DNA from: JAAFHZ01 sp964247085
Lineage (GTDB): Bacteria > Cyanobacteriota > Cyanobacteriia > Cyanobacteriales > Chamaesiphonaceae
NCBI GenBank assembly: GCA_964247085.1
Contig: CAXTSX010000008.1
Span: forward strand, 31,068-95,067
DNA: 64,000 nt
Direction: 5' to 3'
A model generated the notes under the pieces. That model was given only the letters and a program-made list of their open reading frames with translations. It had not been told where the DNA came from and did not search any database. Position numbers and translations under genes: made by a program. How positions within the stretch are numbered: the stretch's first letter is position 1; every line of letters begins with the position of its first letter. This document shows positions 16,607 to 25,799 of this stretch, one piece after another.

Positions 16607-17387
16607 ATGACAGCTATCCAACTTCGCTACTCATCACCCCCAGTCACTTGGGAAAAACTGCCAGCCGACTTTATCCTACCCGAAGAACCCGTGGAAAGTA
16701 ATCTCCAGCCTCTGCTAGCAGCAGCTCTGCGCGAATGTCTAGAACTGGCCGGATTAATCCTAGAATCTAGCCTGATTGCTTCCAATTTTGGCCTTTGCGC
16801 CACCGTCGGCGACAAAACCGTCGTCAAAGCACCCGACTGGATATACGTTCGATCGACATCACCCCTGCCAGATAAATCCATTCGCTGCAGCTATACCCCC
16901 CCACACCGAAGGTGATGTTCCAGCGATCGTCATGGAATTCATCTCCGAAACCGAAGGTGGCGAATACTCCATCAATCCCCACTTTCCCTATGGCAAATGG
17001 TACTTTCACGAACAAATTCTCCAAGTGTCCGTTTACGCGATTTTTCACCCCAAAACAGGCGAGTTAGATTTTTATCGATTAACCAATAACAAATATGAAC
17101 AGCAGTTACCAGACGAGCATCATCGTTACTGGATCGAAGAAATCGGCCTATTTTTAGGAGTATGGCCGGGTAAAAAAGCTGATATGACTGCTCCTTGGCT
17201 GCGCTGGTGGGATCAATCAGGCAATTTATTACTATGGGGCAGTGAACAAATAGAGCAAGAACAACAACAAACGGCGCAAGAACGGCAACGGGCAGAGCAA
17301 GCAGAAATATCTCTTGAACAAGAGCGCATCTCCAATCAACGACTGGCTCAGAAGCTTAGAGAGTTGGGTGTAGATCCCACTACTTGA
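16607..17387 (+). pseudogene. Uma2-family (DUF820) endonuclease-like gene with a +1 frameshift
   Basis: Two overlapping frames encode one DUF820 protein. Frame 1 (from ATG 16607) covers the N-terminal half to SIRCSYTPP, then stops at 16913-16915. The second frame continues with HTEGDVPAIVMEFISETEGG, GKWYFHEQILQVSVYAIFHP and a Q/E-rich C-terminal coiled coil to 17387. The break is in a run of seven C (16896-16902). With six, the reading is Y-T-P-H-T-E-G-D, as expected. The PD-(D/E)xK-like fold of this family is common in cyanobacteria, often in many copies. A real mutation, slippage or a sequencing error are all possible. Confidence 0.82.
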
Positions 17388-17534
17388 GATAAAGTGAATT
17401 GTCCACACGAGCCTGTCAGTCATAGGTAAAGTGGAACATTGCTACCAGTAGAGTGTTAGAATCTCCTCAACCCCATATCTGGTGAGCCGCGAAACCCAAA
17501 AAAAAGTTGGGCAGCTGCTACCAAGATTTTGCTT

Positions 17535-19280
17535 ATGTATAAACCACTCGGTACCGTCATTCAAGGCTCCCTTACTGGCGGCTTAGATGTAAAACTTTAT
17601 CCCGGCATCTCTGTCGAAGATATGCGGGTCGGTAAGTTTCTGGTGGTGCATGGCCATAAATACGACTTTTTCTGTTTGCTCACTGATGTAACCTTAGGTA
17701 CTACTAGCGATCGCATCCTCGTTCATCCTCCCGATCCCAAGGACGACTTTCTACTAGATGTTTTATCGGGCAGTACTACTTTCGGCACCGTCAACCTTGC
17801 GCCGATGCTAATGCTGGGCAGACCGTCCGAAACCAAAAACCAGAATGGGTTTAACGGCAACGGCAAAAAAGGGGCAGCTGAAGCATTAGAAAATAATGGC
17901 ACCAAGGCCGCGCTGGCTTCCTATCAGGCTCAGACTGGTGTCGAACTCGATTTGCTGCCCGTCAAAACCATCCCTAGCCATTTCAGCGAAGTCTTTGATG
18001 CCAGCGAACAGGACTTTCGATCGGTCTTTGGCTGGGAAGACGATCCCACTCGCTGTAACTTTGCGATCGGACAGCCTTTAGATATGGATGTGCCAGTCTG
18101 TTTAGATCTGCATCGGTTTGTGGAGCGCAGTAACGGCGTATTTGGTAAATCTGGTACTGGTAAATCTTTTCTGACCCGGTTGTTATTAGCAGGTGTAATT
18201 CGGAAAAAAGCCGCTGTTAACTTAATTTTTGATATGCACTCGGAGTACGGCTGGGAAGCTGTCGCTGAAGGCAAAAATATTCGCACGGTTAAAGGTCTAC
18301 GCCAGCTATTTCCCAACGAAGTGATTGTGTACACCCTTGACCCCGAATCCAGTCGTCGTCGGGGTATTCGGGATGCCCAGGAACTCTACCTCAGCTATAG
18401 CCAGATTGAAGTAGAAGATATCCGGTTAGTGAGTCGAGAGCTAGATATTTCGGAGGCTAGCTTGGACAGTGCCAATATTTTATATGGTGAGTTTCGCGGT
18501 GGCTGGATTGAAGAATTGATCGCTATGACCAATGAGGATATCAAGAATTTCTGTGAGGAAAAAAGAGGGCACATGGGCTCGATCATGGCACTCCAGCGCA
18601 AGCTCCTCCGGATGGAAAGGCTCAAATACTTGCGTCCGTCCATTCGTCAGAACTACATCGATCAAATGCTGCAAAACATTGATGCGGGCAAAAATATAGT
18701 GATCGAATTTGGTAACCAAAACGACATGTTGTCTTACATGCTGGTGACTAATATGATCACCCGGCGCATTCATGAGCGCTACGTTGAAAAAGCTGAAAAA
18801 TATCTGCAAACCAAAAGTCAAATCGATAAACCGCAGCAATTGATGATTACGATCGAAGAAGCCCACCGCTTTCTTGATCCGGCGATCGTCAAGAGTACGA
18901 TTTTTGGGACGATCGCCCGGGAAATGCGCAAGTACTTTGTCACACTATTGGTGATTGACCAGCGTCCCTCGGGCATTGATAAAGAAGTGATGTCCCAGAT
19001 CGGCACCCGGATTACCGCTTTGATCAATGACGAAAAAGACATTGATGCCATTTTTACCGGGGTGTCTGGAGCGCAGGGCTTGCGGGCAGTGTTGGCCAAA
19101 ATGGATTCCAAACAACAGGCTTTGATTTTGGGGCACGCCGTGCCGATGCCAGTAGTAGTTAAAACGCGCTCCTACGATCAGAAATTTTATGAAGAAATTG
19201 GCTGTGAAGACTGGACAGCTAAAACCGACGAGGAGATTGCGACGGCGGCTCCACTGGCCTTGGCGGACTTGGGCTTCTAA
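17535..19280 (+). CDS. HerA/DUF87-type ATPase
   Basis: 581 residues from ATG 17535. A TTG at 17529 in the same frame is less likely. The N-terminal ~190 residues contain a beta-rich HAS-barrel-like part and a low-complexity N/G linker (about 100-112). The ATPase core has Walker A FGKSGTGKSF (~203-212), MHSEYGWE, Walker B-like LMITIEEAHRFL, and an IDQRPSGID sensor region with IGTRI. HerA hexamers pump DNA with NurA in archaea. Bacterial relatives serve DNA transfer or defence. No NurA, SIR2 or nuclease partner is adjacent, so its role is unassigned. Codon use is like the core genes. Confidence 0.83.
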   Translation: MYKPLGTVIQGSLTGGLDVKLYPGISVEDMRVGKFLVVHGHKYDFFCLLTDVTLGTTSDRILVHPPDPKDDFLLDVLSGSTTFGTVNLAPMLMLGRPSETKNQNGFNGNGKKGAAEALENNGTKAALASYQAQTGVELDLLPVKTIPSHFSEVFDASEQDFRSVFGWEDDPTRCNFAIGQPLDMDVPVCLDLHRFVERSNGVFGKSGTGKSFLTRLLLAGVIRKKAAVNLIFDMHSEYGWEAVAEGKNIRTVKGLRQLFPNEVIVYTLDPESSRRRGIRDAQELYLSYSQIEVEDIRLVSRELDISEASLDSANILYGEFRGGWIEELIAMTNEDIKNFCEEKRGHMGSIMALQRKLLRMERLKYLRPSIRQNYIDQMLQNIDAGKNIVIEFGNQNDMLSYMLVTNMITRRIHERYVEKAEKYLQTKSQIDKPQQLMITIEEAHRFLDPAIVKSTIFGTIAREMRKYFVTLLVIDQRPSGIDKEVMSQIGTRITALINDEKDIDAIFTGVSGAQGLRAVLAKMDSKQQALILGHAVPMPVVVKTRSYDQKFYEEIGCEDWTAKTDEEIATAAPLALADLGF

Positions 19281-19384
19281 GCAATGCCATAAATGGCCGA
19301 TGTCAGCAGCATTGATATATGGGAAATTGAATAGTGATCTACATCAATATTTAGTTGCGATCGAGATCCGCCTAGATCTGCTCT

Positions 19385-19612
19385 ATGGACTCGGATATTT
19401 CACCACCCCTTACTGCTCGCCTTCCTATGGCCTCGAAACAATCTCCTAAAGTTAAGTTCCCGCTCTGGCCTTTTCTGAACCAGCCGCTGTTTCACCCTAC
19501 TTTTCGACTGATTCTCAATCCGGCGCGGTTTCAGTACGCTTATCAGACGAGGCTGTTAGAGCGCTGTTTGCGGAAGCAATCCCCAAGGGTTAATAAATCA
19601 CCTCGTCGCTAG
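19385..19612 (+). CDS. Possible small basic protein
   Basis: A 75-codon frame, 104 bases after the HerA-like gene and ending 8 bases before the convergent stop of the solute-binding protein gene. It contains PLWPFLNQPLFHPTFRLILN and ends R/K-rich. I do not recognise the family. No strong ribosome site precedes ATG 19385. The rest of 19281-19620 holds no other gene that I can support. Confidence 0.3.
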   Translation: MDSDISPPLTARLPMASKQSPKVKFPLWPFLNQPLFHPTFRLILNPARFQYAYQTRLLERCLRKQSPRVNKSPRR

Positions 19613-19620
19613 CTAGCATC

Positions 19621-20736
19621 TCAGGTGCGAGCTGATTTCCACAACGATTGATAGAATTGGGTTTGACTGGCGTTGAGCGTTTGTAAAAATTCGCCTTTAG
19701 CGAAAACCGTAGTGTTTAAGCCTGAATGGGCGATCATTTCCGGGGTTAACTGCTGAGGAAATTGGCTGATGTTCATTGGCGACAAGGCATTGGTAAAAAG
19801 TGAAATTTTACGCGTGGTGCTTGGTTGCAAGCAAAAATCGATCCACTGCTCAATGGTCGAATTTTTAGTGATTGATTGAGCAGATTGGGGCTGTACCCAG
19901 AGATCCGCCCATAGGGAAGTACCAGATTGGGGTATGGCCAGCCCCAGATAAGAATATTTGCCCATTACATCAGCTACGTCATGAGACCAGGCCATCGTCA
20001 GCCAAGTATCACCAGTGAGTAGTGGGGACAGATAATCGTCAGAATTGTACAAAGCTACTTGTTGGTGCAATTGACGCAGTTTGGTGGGCAATTCCGGCAC
20101 AGTTTGCGGATCTTTGTTGTAGGAGTGCCCCAACTGCTTGAGAGTCAGACCAATAACCTCTTGGCTCTGGTTCAGGAGGGAAATTTGACCTGTTAGTTCT
20201 GGTCGCCACAAATCTGACCAGTCCGTAGGGGCGGCCAGGCCGGCTTGCCGAAATTTGTCACGCCGATAGAGCAACACCACGCTCCCCCAGCGATATGGTA
20301 CTCCCCAAACTTGACCGGACTTGGTGACAAGTTTTTGCCATTTACTGTCTAGTTGCGACCAAGCCGGAATTTTGCTGGGATTTAGCGGTTTGATCAGTTT
20401 TTGCTCGATCGCTGTGGATAGCCAGGTATCACCCAAAGTAATCAAATTAGCGGCGGAGTTGTTAGGGGGTGATTGCCAGGGCAACCGCCAACTGCGATCG
20501 ATCTGGGTTGGCTGACTCCATTTTTGCAGTAATGTGAGGCTGTCAGCTAGTTGAGCAATGGTACTGGCATTCAAATCACCTTTCACCAGTTGCCGAAATT
20601 CTGGGATCAACAGCGCTGGCAAAGATTGTTTGAGAAATTGAATTTTTAATTGATCGGCTGGGGGCGACTGACAACCAAAAAGTAATGGTTCTAAGCTTAA
20701 AATTCCCAGGGACTGGAGCAGATGGCGACGTTTCAT
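19621..20736 (-). CDS. Extracellular solute-binding lipoprotein (polyamine/iron-type SBP)
   Basis: 371 residues from ATG 20736 (MKRRHLLQSLG). A basic n-region, twin-Arg-like KRRHLL, and the lipobox LLFGC indicate a lipoprotein. The mature part has the periplasmic type-2 SBP pattern: WGVPYRWGSVVLLYRRDKF, DWSDLWRPELTGQISLL, and a C-terminal VQPQSAQSI segment. This resembles PotD/iron-type binding proteins. No permease or ATPase is nearby, so the ligand is open. It begins one base after the stop of the bilin-lyase gene, so the two are co-transcribed. Confidence 0.85.
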   Translation of the reverse strand: MKRRHLLQSLGILSLEPLLFGCQSPPADQLKIQFLKQSLPALLIPEFRQLVKGDLNASTIAQLADSLTLLQKWSQPTQIDRSWRLPWQSPPNNSAANLITLGDTWLSTAIEQKLIKPLNPSKIPAWSQLDSKWQKLVTKSGQVWGVPYRWGSVVLLYRRDKFRQAGLAAPTDWSDLWRPELTGQISLLNQSQEVIGLTLKQLGHSYNKDPQTVPELPTKLRQLHQQVALYNSDDYLSPLLTGDTWLTMAWSHDVADVMGKYSYLGLAIPQSGTSLWADLWVQPQSAQSITKNSTIEQWIDFCLQPSTTRKISLFTNALSPMNISQFPQQLTPEMIAHSGLNTTVFAKGEFLQTLNASQTQFYQSLWKSART

Positions 20737-20737
20737 C

Positions 20738-21370
20738 TTAATCCTCGCGTCGTTCCATGCCAAAACCCACCAAGTTGATCACCGATGGAACCACTCCTGG
20801 TGCCGGGCGTTGGTAAGTGACAATCGTGCGCAATCGTAGCTGGGGAGACATCAGACGCATTTGATCTACTGCCACTGACTGGCTGTAGTAAGTGGTCATT
20901 TCTAATGTTTGCCGACTGGGTAAATAAGTGAACCTGCCAGTAATTGCTCCGGATTCGGAGTAGCCTTCATCTCGTAAATAAAATCCTTTAATTACTTCTT
21001 CGGTGTGGGGTAGCTCAGCGGCTAAGGGCGATCCGGGCGCAGTAGCATCTTGGGGTAAGCGCTCCGGGTAGGTGAGAAAATCATCGGGAATAAATAGAGC
21101 TTTTAGACGCATGGCTACTTCTTCACCAGTTTCGGAAAGGGTTTCAAAAGAAATAGCAAAACCGTAAGCTCGATCGCTATTACTAGCTTCCTTAAAAAAT
21201 TCTGAAGGAATGAAAGCTGAAGAAATTTGGTGCTTTTCTACCGAAGTGAGTAATTGTACTTTAAATTCTGTATAGGAGCGTTCCACCTCGCCCTCTAGAG
21301 GGTAGTGGTAAATTCTTTCGGTCTTCCATAGACCACTACAAGCCGCGAAAAAATCTTCAATACCAAGCAT
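20738..21370 (-). CDS. CpcS/CpeS-family phycobilin lyase (CpcS-III-like)
   Basis: 210 residues starting MLGIEDFFAACSGLWKTER. The lipocalin-like CpcS/CpeS fold is suggested by GLWKTERIYHYPLEGEVERSYTEF, the strand pattern through FISFET-like segments, GRFTYLPSRQTLEMTTYY, and the late SPQLRLRTIVTY. The last mirrors the family's NLRLRTS strand. It would attach phycocyanobilin to Cys of phycobiliproteins or act as a chaperone for the bilin. It differs from the second lyase in the window (27932) and looks like the CpcS-III subgroup, whose substrates are less defined. Confidence 0.78.
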   Translation of the reverse strand: MLGIEDFFAACSGLWKTERIYHYPLEGEVERSYTEFKVQLLTSVEKHQISSAFIPSEFFKEASNSDRAYGFAISFETLSETGEEVAMRLKALFIPDDFLTYPERLPQDATAPGSPLAAELPHTEEVIKGFYLRDEGYSESGAITGRFTYLPSRQTLEMTTYYSQSVAVDQMRLMSPQLRLRTIVTYQRPAPGVVPSVINLVGFGMERRED

Positions 21371-21532
21371 TTGTCCCTCACCTTGTCAGTGGGCGATCGA
21401 TAAATTAGCCCGTCATTACTTGTGCAGTATGCTTCTTCACGTTACCACAATTGTCCGGATCAGTAACAGCATTACTGAATCAAGCTTGATTCGTCCATTT
21501 AGTTCAGTTAATCAGTAATTCCGCTTTTAGCC

Positions 21533-21934
21533 ATGCAACCAGTCGAACAACAAATTAAAATTCTGGCCACCAAAGTAGATGATGTCTACCAAATTTTGGA
21601 TCGGTTACATCATCATCTAGTGCCAGAACCTGCTGGGGATGAGCAAATTGCTGCTCTAGCGATCGATCAAGATTTGCCGCCGCCCGCAGCTGTACCGGGT
21701 GCCGATCGATCTCTGGTGCCGGATTTTGCGGTGGTGGATGTGTCTAGTTCGGCTGATTGGTTAGTTCATCAAGATGTGCTGGTGGATCATCAGGGGGTAG
21801 AAGCTTCTCATCATCACACCGAACTTTATCTATCTCCTCAATCCCAAATTCAACGCTTGACTGCGCAGTTGACAGTGGCCTACAGCCGGATCGCCGCTTT
21901 AGAAGAGCAACTATTGTCACAACGTCTCAATTAG
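21533..21934 (+). CDS. Conserved cyanobacterial coiled-coil protein
   Basis: 133 residues. An N-terminal heptad region (EQQIKILATKVDDVYQILDRL) is followed by a Pro/Asp-rich linker. The C-terminus SPQSQIQRLTAQLTVAYSRI then AALEEQLLSQR is a strong coiled coil that I recall as conserved among cyanobacterial homologues. No enzymatic motif. Convergent with the CobT-like gene, overlapping it by 8 bases at the 3' ends. Confidence 0.68.
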   Translation: MQPVEQQIKILATKVDDVYQILDRLHHHLVPEPAGDEQIAALAIDQDLPPPAAVPGADRSLVPDFAVVDVSSSADWLVHQDVLVDHQGVEASHHHTELYLSPQSQIQRLTAQLTVAYSRIAALEEQLLSQRLN

Positions 21935-23012
21935 TTGAAATTTGGTGTAATAAGCTTTCCGTGGCATTCACCACATCCTGGCTGTGCCATTTTTGGTATA
22001 GGGCAGCGGCGATCGCACTGCCCCCAGCACCTACGCCTTCTTTCACAAATCCCTGCTCGTATACCCGCATTTGGGGATATACCGATTGGCCAAATTGTAG
22101 TTTTGCCGATAGAAATGGACAAATTTCCTGGGCAAGTCCGATCGCATCAGCACTAGGATCCTGAGCAACCCAGCCAGTGGTACCCACTACAATTTGTTGC
22201 GGCTGGTATTGATTATGGGCGTGGTTAGCTAGAGCCTGCATTAAAGCGTATACGGCCATCATTTGAGTCCCGCCAGCCAGCAATACTCCACAATGATTAC
22301 TCGCAGCGATCGCCATGCCCGCCACTACGATCTGCATGGGATCGCCGAGGGTAGCAACGATTTGCCAGGGATCAGCGTTAACCGGCAGCTGCTGAAGACC
22401 TTGATTGACTACGGCCAGTTTTTGTTCATGATTACAGGTGGCATGGCTGCTATTGACTTTCCCCGTAGCTGAAATCCCCAGAGCTGTTAAGACGGCCAGC
22501 GCTGTGGTCGTGCCGCCTACCACACATTCGCCGATGACCAGATAAGACTTCGCCGGTAGAGCCTGCGCCAACTTTTTGCCCCAAGCTAGACCCTGCTGCC
22601 ACAAATGATGAACTATAGCTAGGGGTAAGGCTTGACCAGTAGTGATGCATTGGGCGGGTTGACCGCCTAAATCTACACAGGTAAAAGTTGGGGTGTGGGT
22701 GAGACCAGCGTTGAATATTGTGACTGGAATATCTAAGGCCGCGAGGATCGATCTAGTGATAATCGCCGGGGAGACTCCAGCCTGTAAGGGAGGCAGTGGA
22801 TATTGATAATGGGGCTGTACTCCCAGGGCTAAGAATTCGCCATCAGCTAGAGCCGTAAACTGTCGATCGACCGGGGTCAGACCTGCCGCCGAAATTTGGG
22901 GCAATAGACCTGTGGCTGTAAAACCTAATACACAGCAAAAATGGGGGCGTTGGTGGCGATGTCGGGCTAACCACTGCTCGCTAATGTGATTTTGAGTGTG
23001 AATATTAATCAA
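21927..23012 (-). CDS. Nicotinate-nucleotide--DMB phosphoribosyltransferase-like (CobT-related, TIGR00303 type)
   Basis: 361 residues. Visible segments of the cyanobacterial/archaeal CobT-like family include VLGFTATGLLPQISAAGLTPVDRQFTALADGE (in part), VIGECVVGGTTTALAVLTALG, HATCNHEQK, and LLAGGTQMMAVYAL, with a C-terminal KEGVGAGGSAIAA glycine-rich loop. The CobT reaction makes alpha-ribazole phosphate for the lower ligand of cobamides. Cyanobacteria usually make pseudocobalamin, so the natural base could be adenine or none. Not in a cobalamin operon here. Confidence 0.82.
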   Translation of the reverse strand: MINIHTQNHISEQWLARHRHQRPHFCCVLGFTATGLLPQISAAGLTPVDRQFTALADGEFLALGVQPHYQYPLPPLQAGVSPAIITRSILAALDIPVTIFNAGLTHTPTFTCVDLGGQPAQCITTGQALPLAIVHHLWQQGLAWGKKLAQALPAKSYLVIGECVVGGTTTALAVLTALGISATGKVNSSHATCNHEQKLAVVNQGLQQLPVNADPWQIVATLGDPMQIVVAGMAIAASNHCGVLLAGGTQMMAVYALMQALANHAHNQYQPQQIVVGTTGWVAQDPSADAIGLAQEICPFLSAKLQFGQSVYPQMRVYEQGFVKEGVGAGGSAIAAALYQKWHSQDVVNATESLLHQISTN

Positions 23013-23048
23013 CTACCTAAAGACCCAGATTTATGGGTGGCGATTATT

Positions 23049-23687
23049 TTAGATTTCTAAAGCCTCTTCTAACCAGGCTGGCGGACGGGGAATCGGGCCA
23101 CCAATGCGGTCAAAGAGCAGCAGTGCGGCCAAATGAATAATGAGTAATGACACCATGCTATTGAGAAATAGCAAGCCAATGGCTGCTAGCTGCACAGCCC
23201 AGATACTCGGTTCTGCCAAGGTGCCAAATTTCTCTAAGATCCAACCTAAAATATCGCTAGTTCTGGCGATCGTGTAAGTCCAAAGATCTTCACCTATCAG
23301 AATAGAGGTGAGCCAAAAACGAAAAAAGAAACCCAGGGAGTCGAGGATACTACCGACGAAGATGGACGGTCCCCAACCAATGCCCCGCCGCCAAAAAGCT
23401 CCTAATTGGATGCCGAGCAAACCGTGGGGAATGGTGAACAAGATACTACGAGTGGGTCCCATCAGTACCGATAGCAATAAGCTGGATACCACCACCGACA
23501 TCCAGCCTGCTCTTTTACCCCAACGCAGATATATGAGAATTAAAGGCAGTGCCAAAAACGGCTTGAGAAAAGCCCTGCCCATCAACAGATAGTTGTCTAT
23601 GAGATACAGCAGACAAGCCGCACTGGACAGAAAAGCTGTTTCCACCAGCGCCAGCGGGGGTTTATTACCAGATGATGGAACTGACAA
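23049..23687 (-). CDS. DUF2232-like multi-span membrane protein
   Basis: 212 residues, about six hydrophobic segments (e.g. FLKPFLALPLILIYLRWG, SVVVSSLLLSVLMGP, PHGLLGIQLGAFWRRG). The RWGKRAGWMS loop after helix 2 and the late FLNSMVSLLIIHLAALLLFDRIG match the YybS/DUF2232 family, thought to be S-component-like or transport related. Ligand unknown. The next gene downstream on the same strand is the CobT-like gene 36 bases away, so shared transcription is likely, but a link to cobalamin is only a guess. Confidence 0.72.
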   Translation of the reverse strand: MSVPSSGNKPPLALVETAFLSSAACLLYLIDNYLLMGRAFLKPFLALPLILIYLRWGKRAGWMSVVVSSLLLSVLMGPTRSILFTIPHGLLGIQLGAFWRRGIGWGPSIFVGSILDSLGFFFRFWLTSILIGEDLWTYTIARTSDILGWILEKFGTLAEPSIWAVQLAAIGLLFLNSMVSLLIIHLAALLLFDRIGGPIPRPPAWLEEALEI

Positions 23688-23733
23688 GGAATACCTGGCT
23701 AATTATCAAAATTAAATCGTGGTCTATATGGAA

Positions 23734-23806
23734 TGCACGGTACAGGAGTTGAACCTGTCTAGCACGAATTATGAGTTCGTTGCCTAAACCGCTCGGCCAA
23801 CCGTGC
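23734..23806 (-). tRNA. tRNA with CAU anticodon (Ile2 or elongator Met)
   Basis: 73 nt. Acceptor stem GCACGGT/ACCGTGC, D-arm GGCCGAGCGGTTTAGGC, anticodon stem ACGAA/TTCGT with loop CTCATAA (anticodon CAT), and T-arm ACAGG-TTCAACT-CCTGT all fold. The discriminator base is A, and CCA is not encoded. The AACTCATAAT context resembles tRNA-Ile(CAU), which needs TilS lysidine. Elongator tRNA-Met is the alternative, and cannot be settled by eye. Confidence 0.92.
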
Positions 23807-23903
23807 AAAGTCCTGAGTTATTCTAGCAAAGATTTGGCACAGTCATTGGCCAAGCAGCACTAAATTGCAAGTATAATTAATGAGATTTGAACTGGTGAAA
23901 CCG

Positions 23904-24851
23904 ATGCGTATTGCTAACAATGTCACTGAATTAGTGGGTTCCACTCCGCTGGTTAGGCTCCAACGGATTCCGGTGGCGGAGGGGTGTGTAGCAGATATTG
24001 TGGTGAAGCTAGAAAGTATGAATCCCTCGGCTTCAGTGAAAGACCGGATTGGGGTGAACATGATTTTGGCGGCGGAACGGGAAGGTTTGATTACCCCCGG
24101 CAAAACTATTTTGATTGAGCCAACTTCTGGCAATACAGGGATTGCTTTGGCGATGGCCGCAGCGGCGAAGGGCTATCGCTTGATTTTAACCATGCCAGAA
24201 ACCATGAGTATGGAGCGGCGATTGATGCTGCGAGCTTATGGGGCTGAACTAGAACTCACGCCCGGTATGGAAGGAATGAGTGGTTGCATTCGGCGGGCGC
24301 AGGAAATTGTTGATAAAACGCCTCATGCTTACATGTTGCAACAGTTTCGGAATCCAGCGAATCCGGCGATCCATCGCAGCACCACCGCTGAAGAAATTTG
24401 GCAAGATACTGATGGTCAAGTCGATATTTTAGTAGCGGGAGTTGGTACTGGCGGTACGATTACTGGGGTAGGCGAAGTCTTGAAAGAGCGCAAACCTGCT
24501 GCACAGGTGATTGCGGTGGAGCCGACCAATAGCGCTGTTTTGTCGGGTGGCAAACCTGGTCCGCACAAGATTCAAGGAATTGGGGCGGGGTTTGTGCCCC
24601 AGGTGCTCCGGGTAGATCTAATTGATGAGGTGATCACGGTCAGTGATGAGGAATCGATCGCTTATGCCCGTCGCTTGGCTCGGGAAGAAGGTTTGCTCTC
24701 GGGTATTTCCAGCGGAGCAGCGTTGTGTGCGGCCATTAAGGTGGGGCAACGTCCGGAAAACCAAGGTAAACTGATTGTGATGATTCAGCCTAGTTTTGGT
24801 GAGCGGTATTTGAGTACGCCATTGTTCCAAGACCCTGAAATCAAGAATTAG
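23904..24851 (+). CDS. cysK: Cysteine synthase (O-acetylserine sulfhydrylase)
   Basis: 315 residues from ATG 23904 (MRIANNVTELVGSTPLV), the usual family start; an ATG at 23880 is in frame but not typical. PLP lysine K46 in NPSASVKDRIG, phosphate-binding PTSGNTGIALA, and the GVGTGGTITGVGEVLK loop are all present, with GISSGAA near the end. It makes L-cysteine from O-acetylserine and sulfide. Length matches CysK, with no CBS domains. No Shine-Dalgarno is obvious before either start. Confidence 0.95.
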   Translation: MRIANNVTELVGSTPLVRLQRIPVAEGCVADIVVKLESMNPSASVKDRIGVNMILAAEREGLITPGKTILIEPTSGNTGIALAMAAAAKGYRLILTMPETMSMERRLMLRAYGAELELTPGMEGMSGCIRRAQEIVDKTPHAYMLQQFRNPANPAIHRSTTAEEIWQDTDGQVDILVAGVGTGGTITGVGEVLKERKPAAQVIAVEPTNSAVLSGGKPGPHKIQGIGAGFVPQVLRVDLIDEVITVSDEESIAYARRLAREEGLLSGISSGAALCAAIKVGQRPENQGKLIVMIQPSFGERYLSTPLFQDPEIKN

Positions 24852-24868
24852 TTTGATTATTTGATTGA

Positions 24869-25558
24869 ATGAGTAACACGCATTACCAAACCCTCCAAAT
24901 TAATCCCCGGGCGACGACGGCTGAGATTAAACAAGCCTATCGGCAATTGGCTAAGCAGCACCATCCTGATCTGAATCAATCTAGGGCGGCGATCGATCAA
25001 ATGATTTTCATTAATGCCGCCTACGAAGTATTGAGTGATCCGCTGCGCAAGCAAGATTATGACCGATCGCTGCAGCGGGATGCCCCAGCAGCTATTGATG
25101 AACGGATTGCTCAGAACCGCGCTAGCCGTCGCCCTAAAAACCAGCGGGCGGCACCCGATATTGATAGCGAAATTGAAATTTGGCTGAATTCGGTTTATGC
25201 TCCGGTGAATCGATCGATCACTGCTATCCTCAAACCTTTTAAAACCAAACTGATCGAACTATCCGCTGATCCCTTTGATGATGATTTGCTCGGTAACTTT
25301 GCTGCTTACTTACTGGACTGCCAGCGCCATCTGAAGAAAGCGGAGCAGCATTTCCACTCCCTGCCCAACCCCTCGAATTTGGCAGGAATTGCTTCTAGCA
25401 TCTATTACTGCCTGGGTCGGTTAGGGGATGCGATCGAAGAATTAAATCGTTATACAACTTGTTATAACGACGAGTATTTGCACTCTGGGCAGGAGTTATT
25501 TAGAATTGCGGCGGGGTTGCAAAAAGAAGCGAAGAAGCAACTCAAAAGTATTTATTAA
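24869..25558 (+). CDS. J-domain (DnaJ-type) protein
   Basis: 229 residues. An N-terminal J-domain (about 1-65) has YRQLAKQHHPDLNQ with the HPD tripeptide and YEVLSDPLRKQDYDR. After a basic linker the ~130-residue C-terminal region (DCQRHLKKAEQHFHSL, YYCLGRLGDAIEELNRY) looks like tetratricopeptide-like helices. There is no Gly/Phe, zinc-finger or client-binding domain, so it is a type III J-protein that would target DnaK to a special client. It follows cysK by 17 bases and may be co-transcribed. Confidence 0.85.
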   Translation: MSNTHYQTLQINPRATTAEIKQAYRQLAKQHHPDLNQSRAAIDQMIFINAAYEVLSDPLRKQDYDRSLQRDAPAAIDERIAQNRASRRPKNQRAAPDIDSEIEIWLNSVYAPVNRSITAILKPFKTKLIELSADPFDDDLLGNFAAYLLDCQRHLKKAEQHFHSLPNPSNLAGIASSIYYCLGRLGDAIEELNRYTTCYNDEYLHSGQELFRIAAGLQKEAKKQLKSIY

Positions 25559-25571
25559 ATTAAATCTTTTT

Positions 25572-25763
25572 TTAATTATTACTAGTCGGTACTCCATCGG
25601 GGAAAGTGCGGGCAAATTCTGCTGCTAAGTCTTCCAGCTCAATCAATGCTTGATTAATATCTACTGCCAAGTGTGCCTGTTGGGGGTCGGCTAGCAACTG
25701 GCGCAACCAGGTGCGCTTGTTTTCAATGAACTGTACTCTTTCTTGTAAGGTCTGGAGTTCCAT
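25572..25763 (-). CDS. Small conserved cyanobacterial protein
   Basis: 63 residues (MELQTLQERVQFIENKRTWL...), mainly helical with alternating charges and an acidic middle (DINQALIELEDLAAEF). It begins 36 bases after the stop codon of the histidine kinase on the same strand, suggesting an operon with it. Function unknown. The compositional pattern and intact frame between two known genes support it as real. Confidence 0.58.
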   Translation of the reverse strand: MELQTLQERVQFIENKRTWLRQLLADPQQAHLAVDINQALIELEDLAAEFARTFPDGVPTSNN

Positions 25764-25799
25764 AGTTAGGAGATGATACTTAGTTCTAGATTGTAACTG

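Noticed and set aside
17930..18334. 134-codon open frame antisense to the HerA-like gene
   Set aside because: It opposes the Walker A region of a clear ATPase and has no start or family support.
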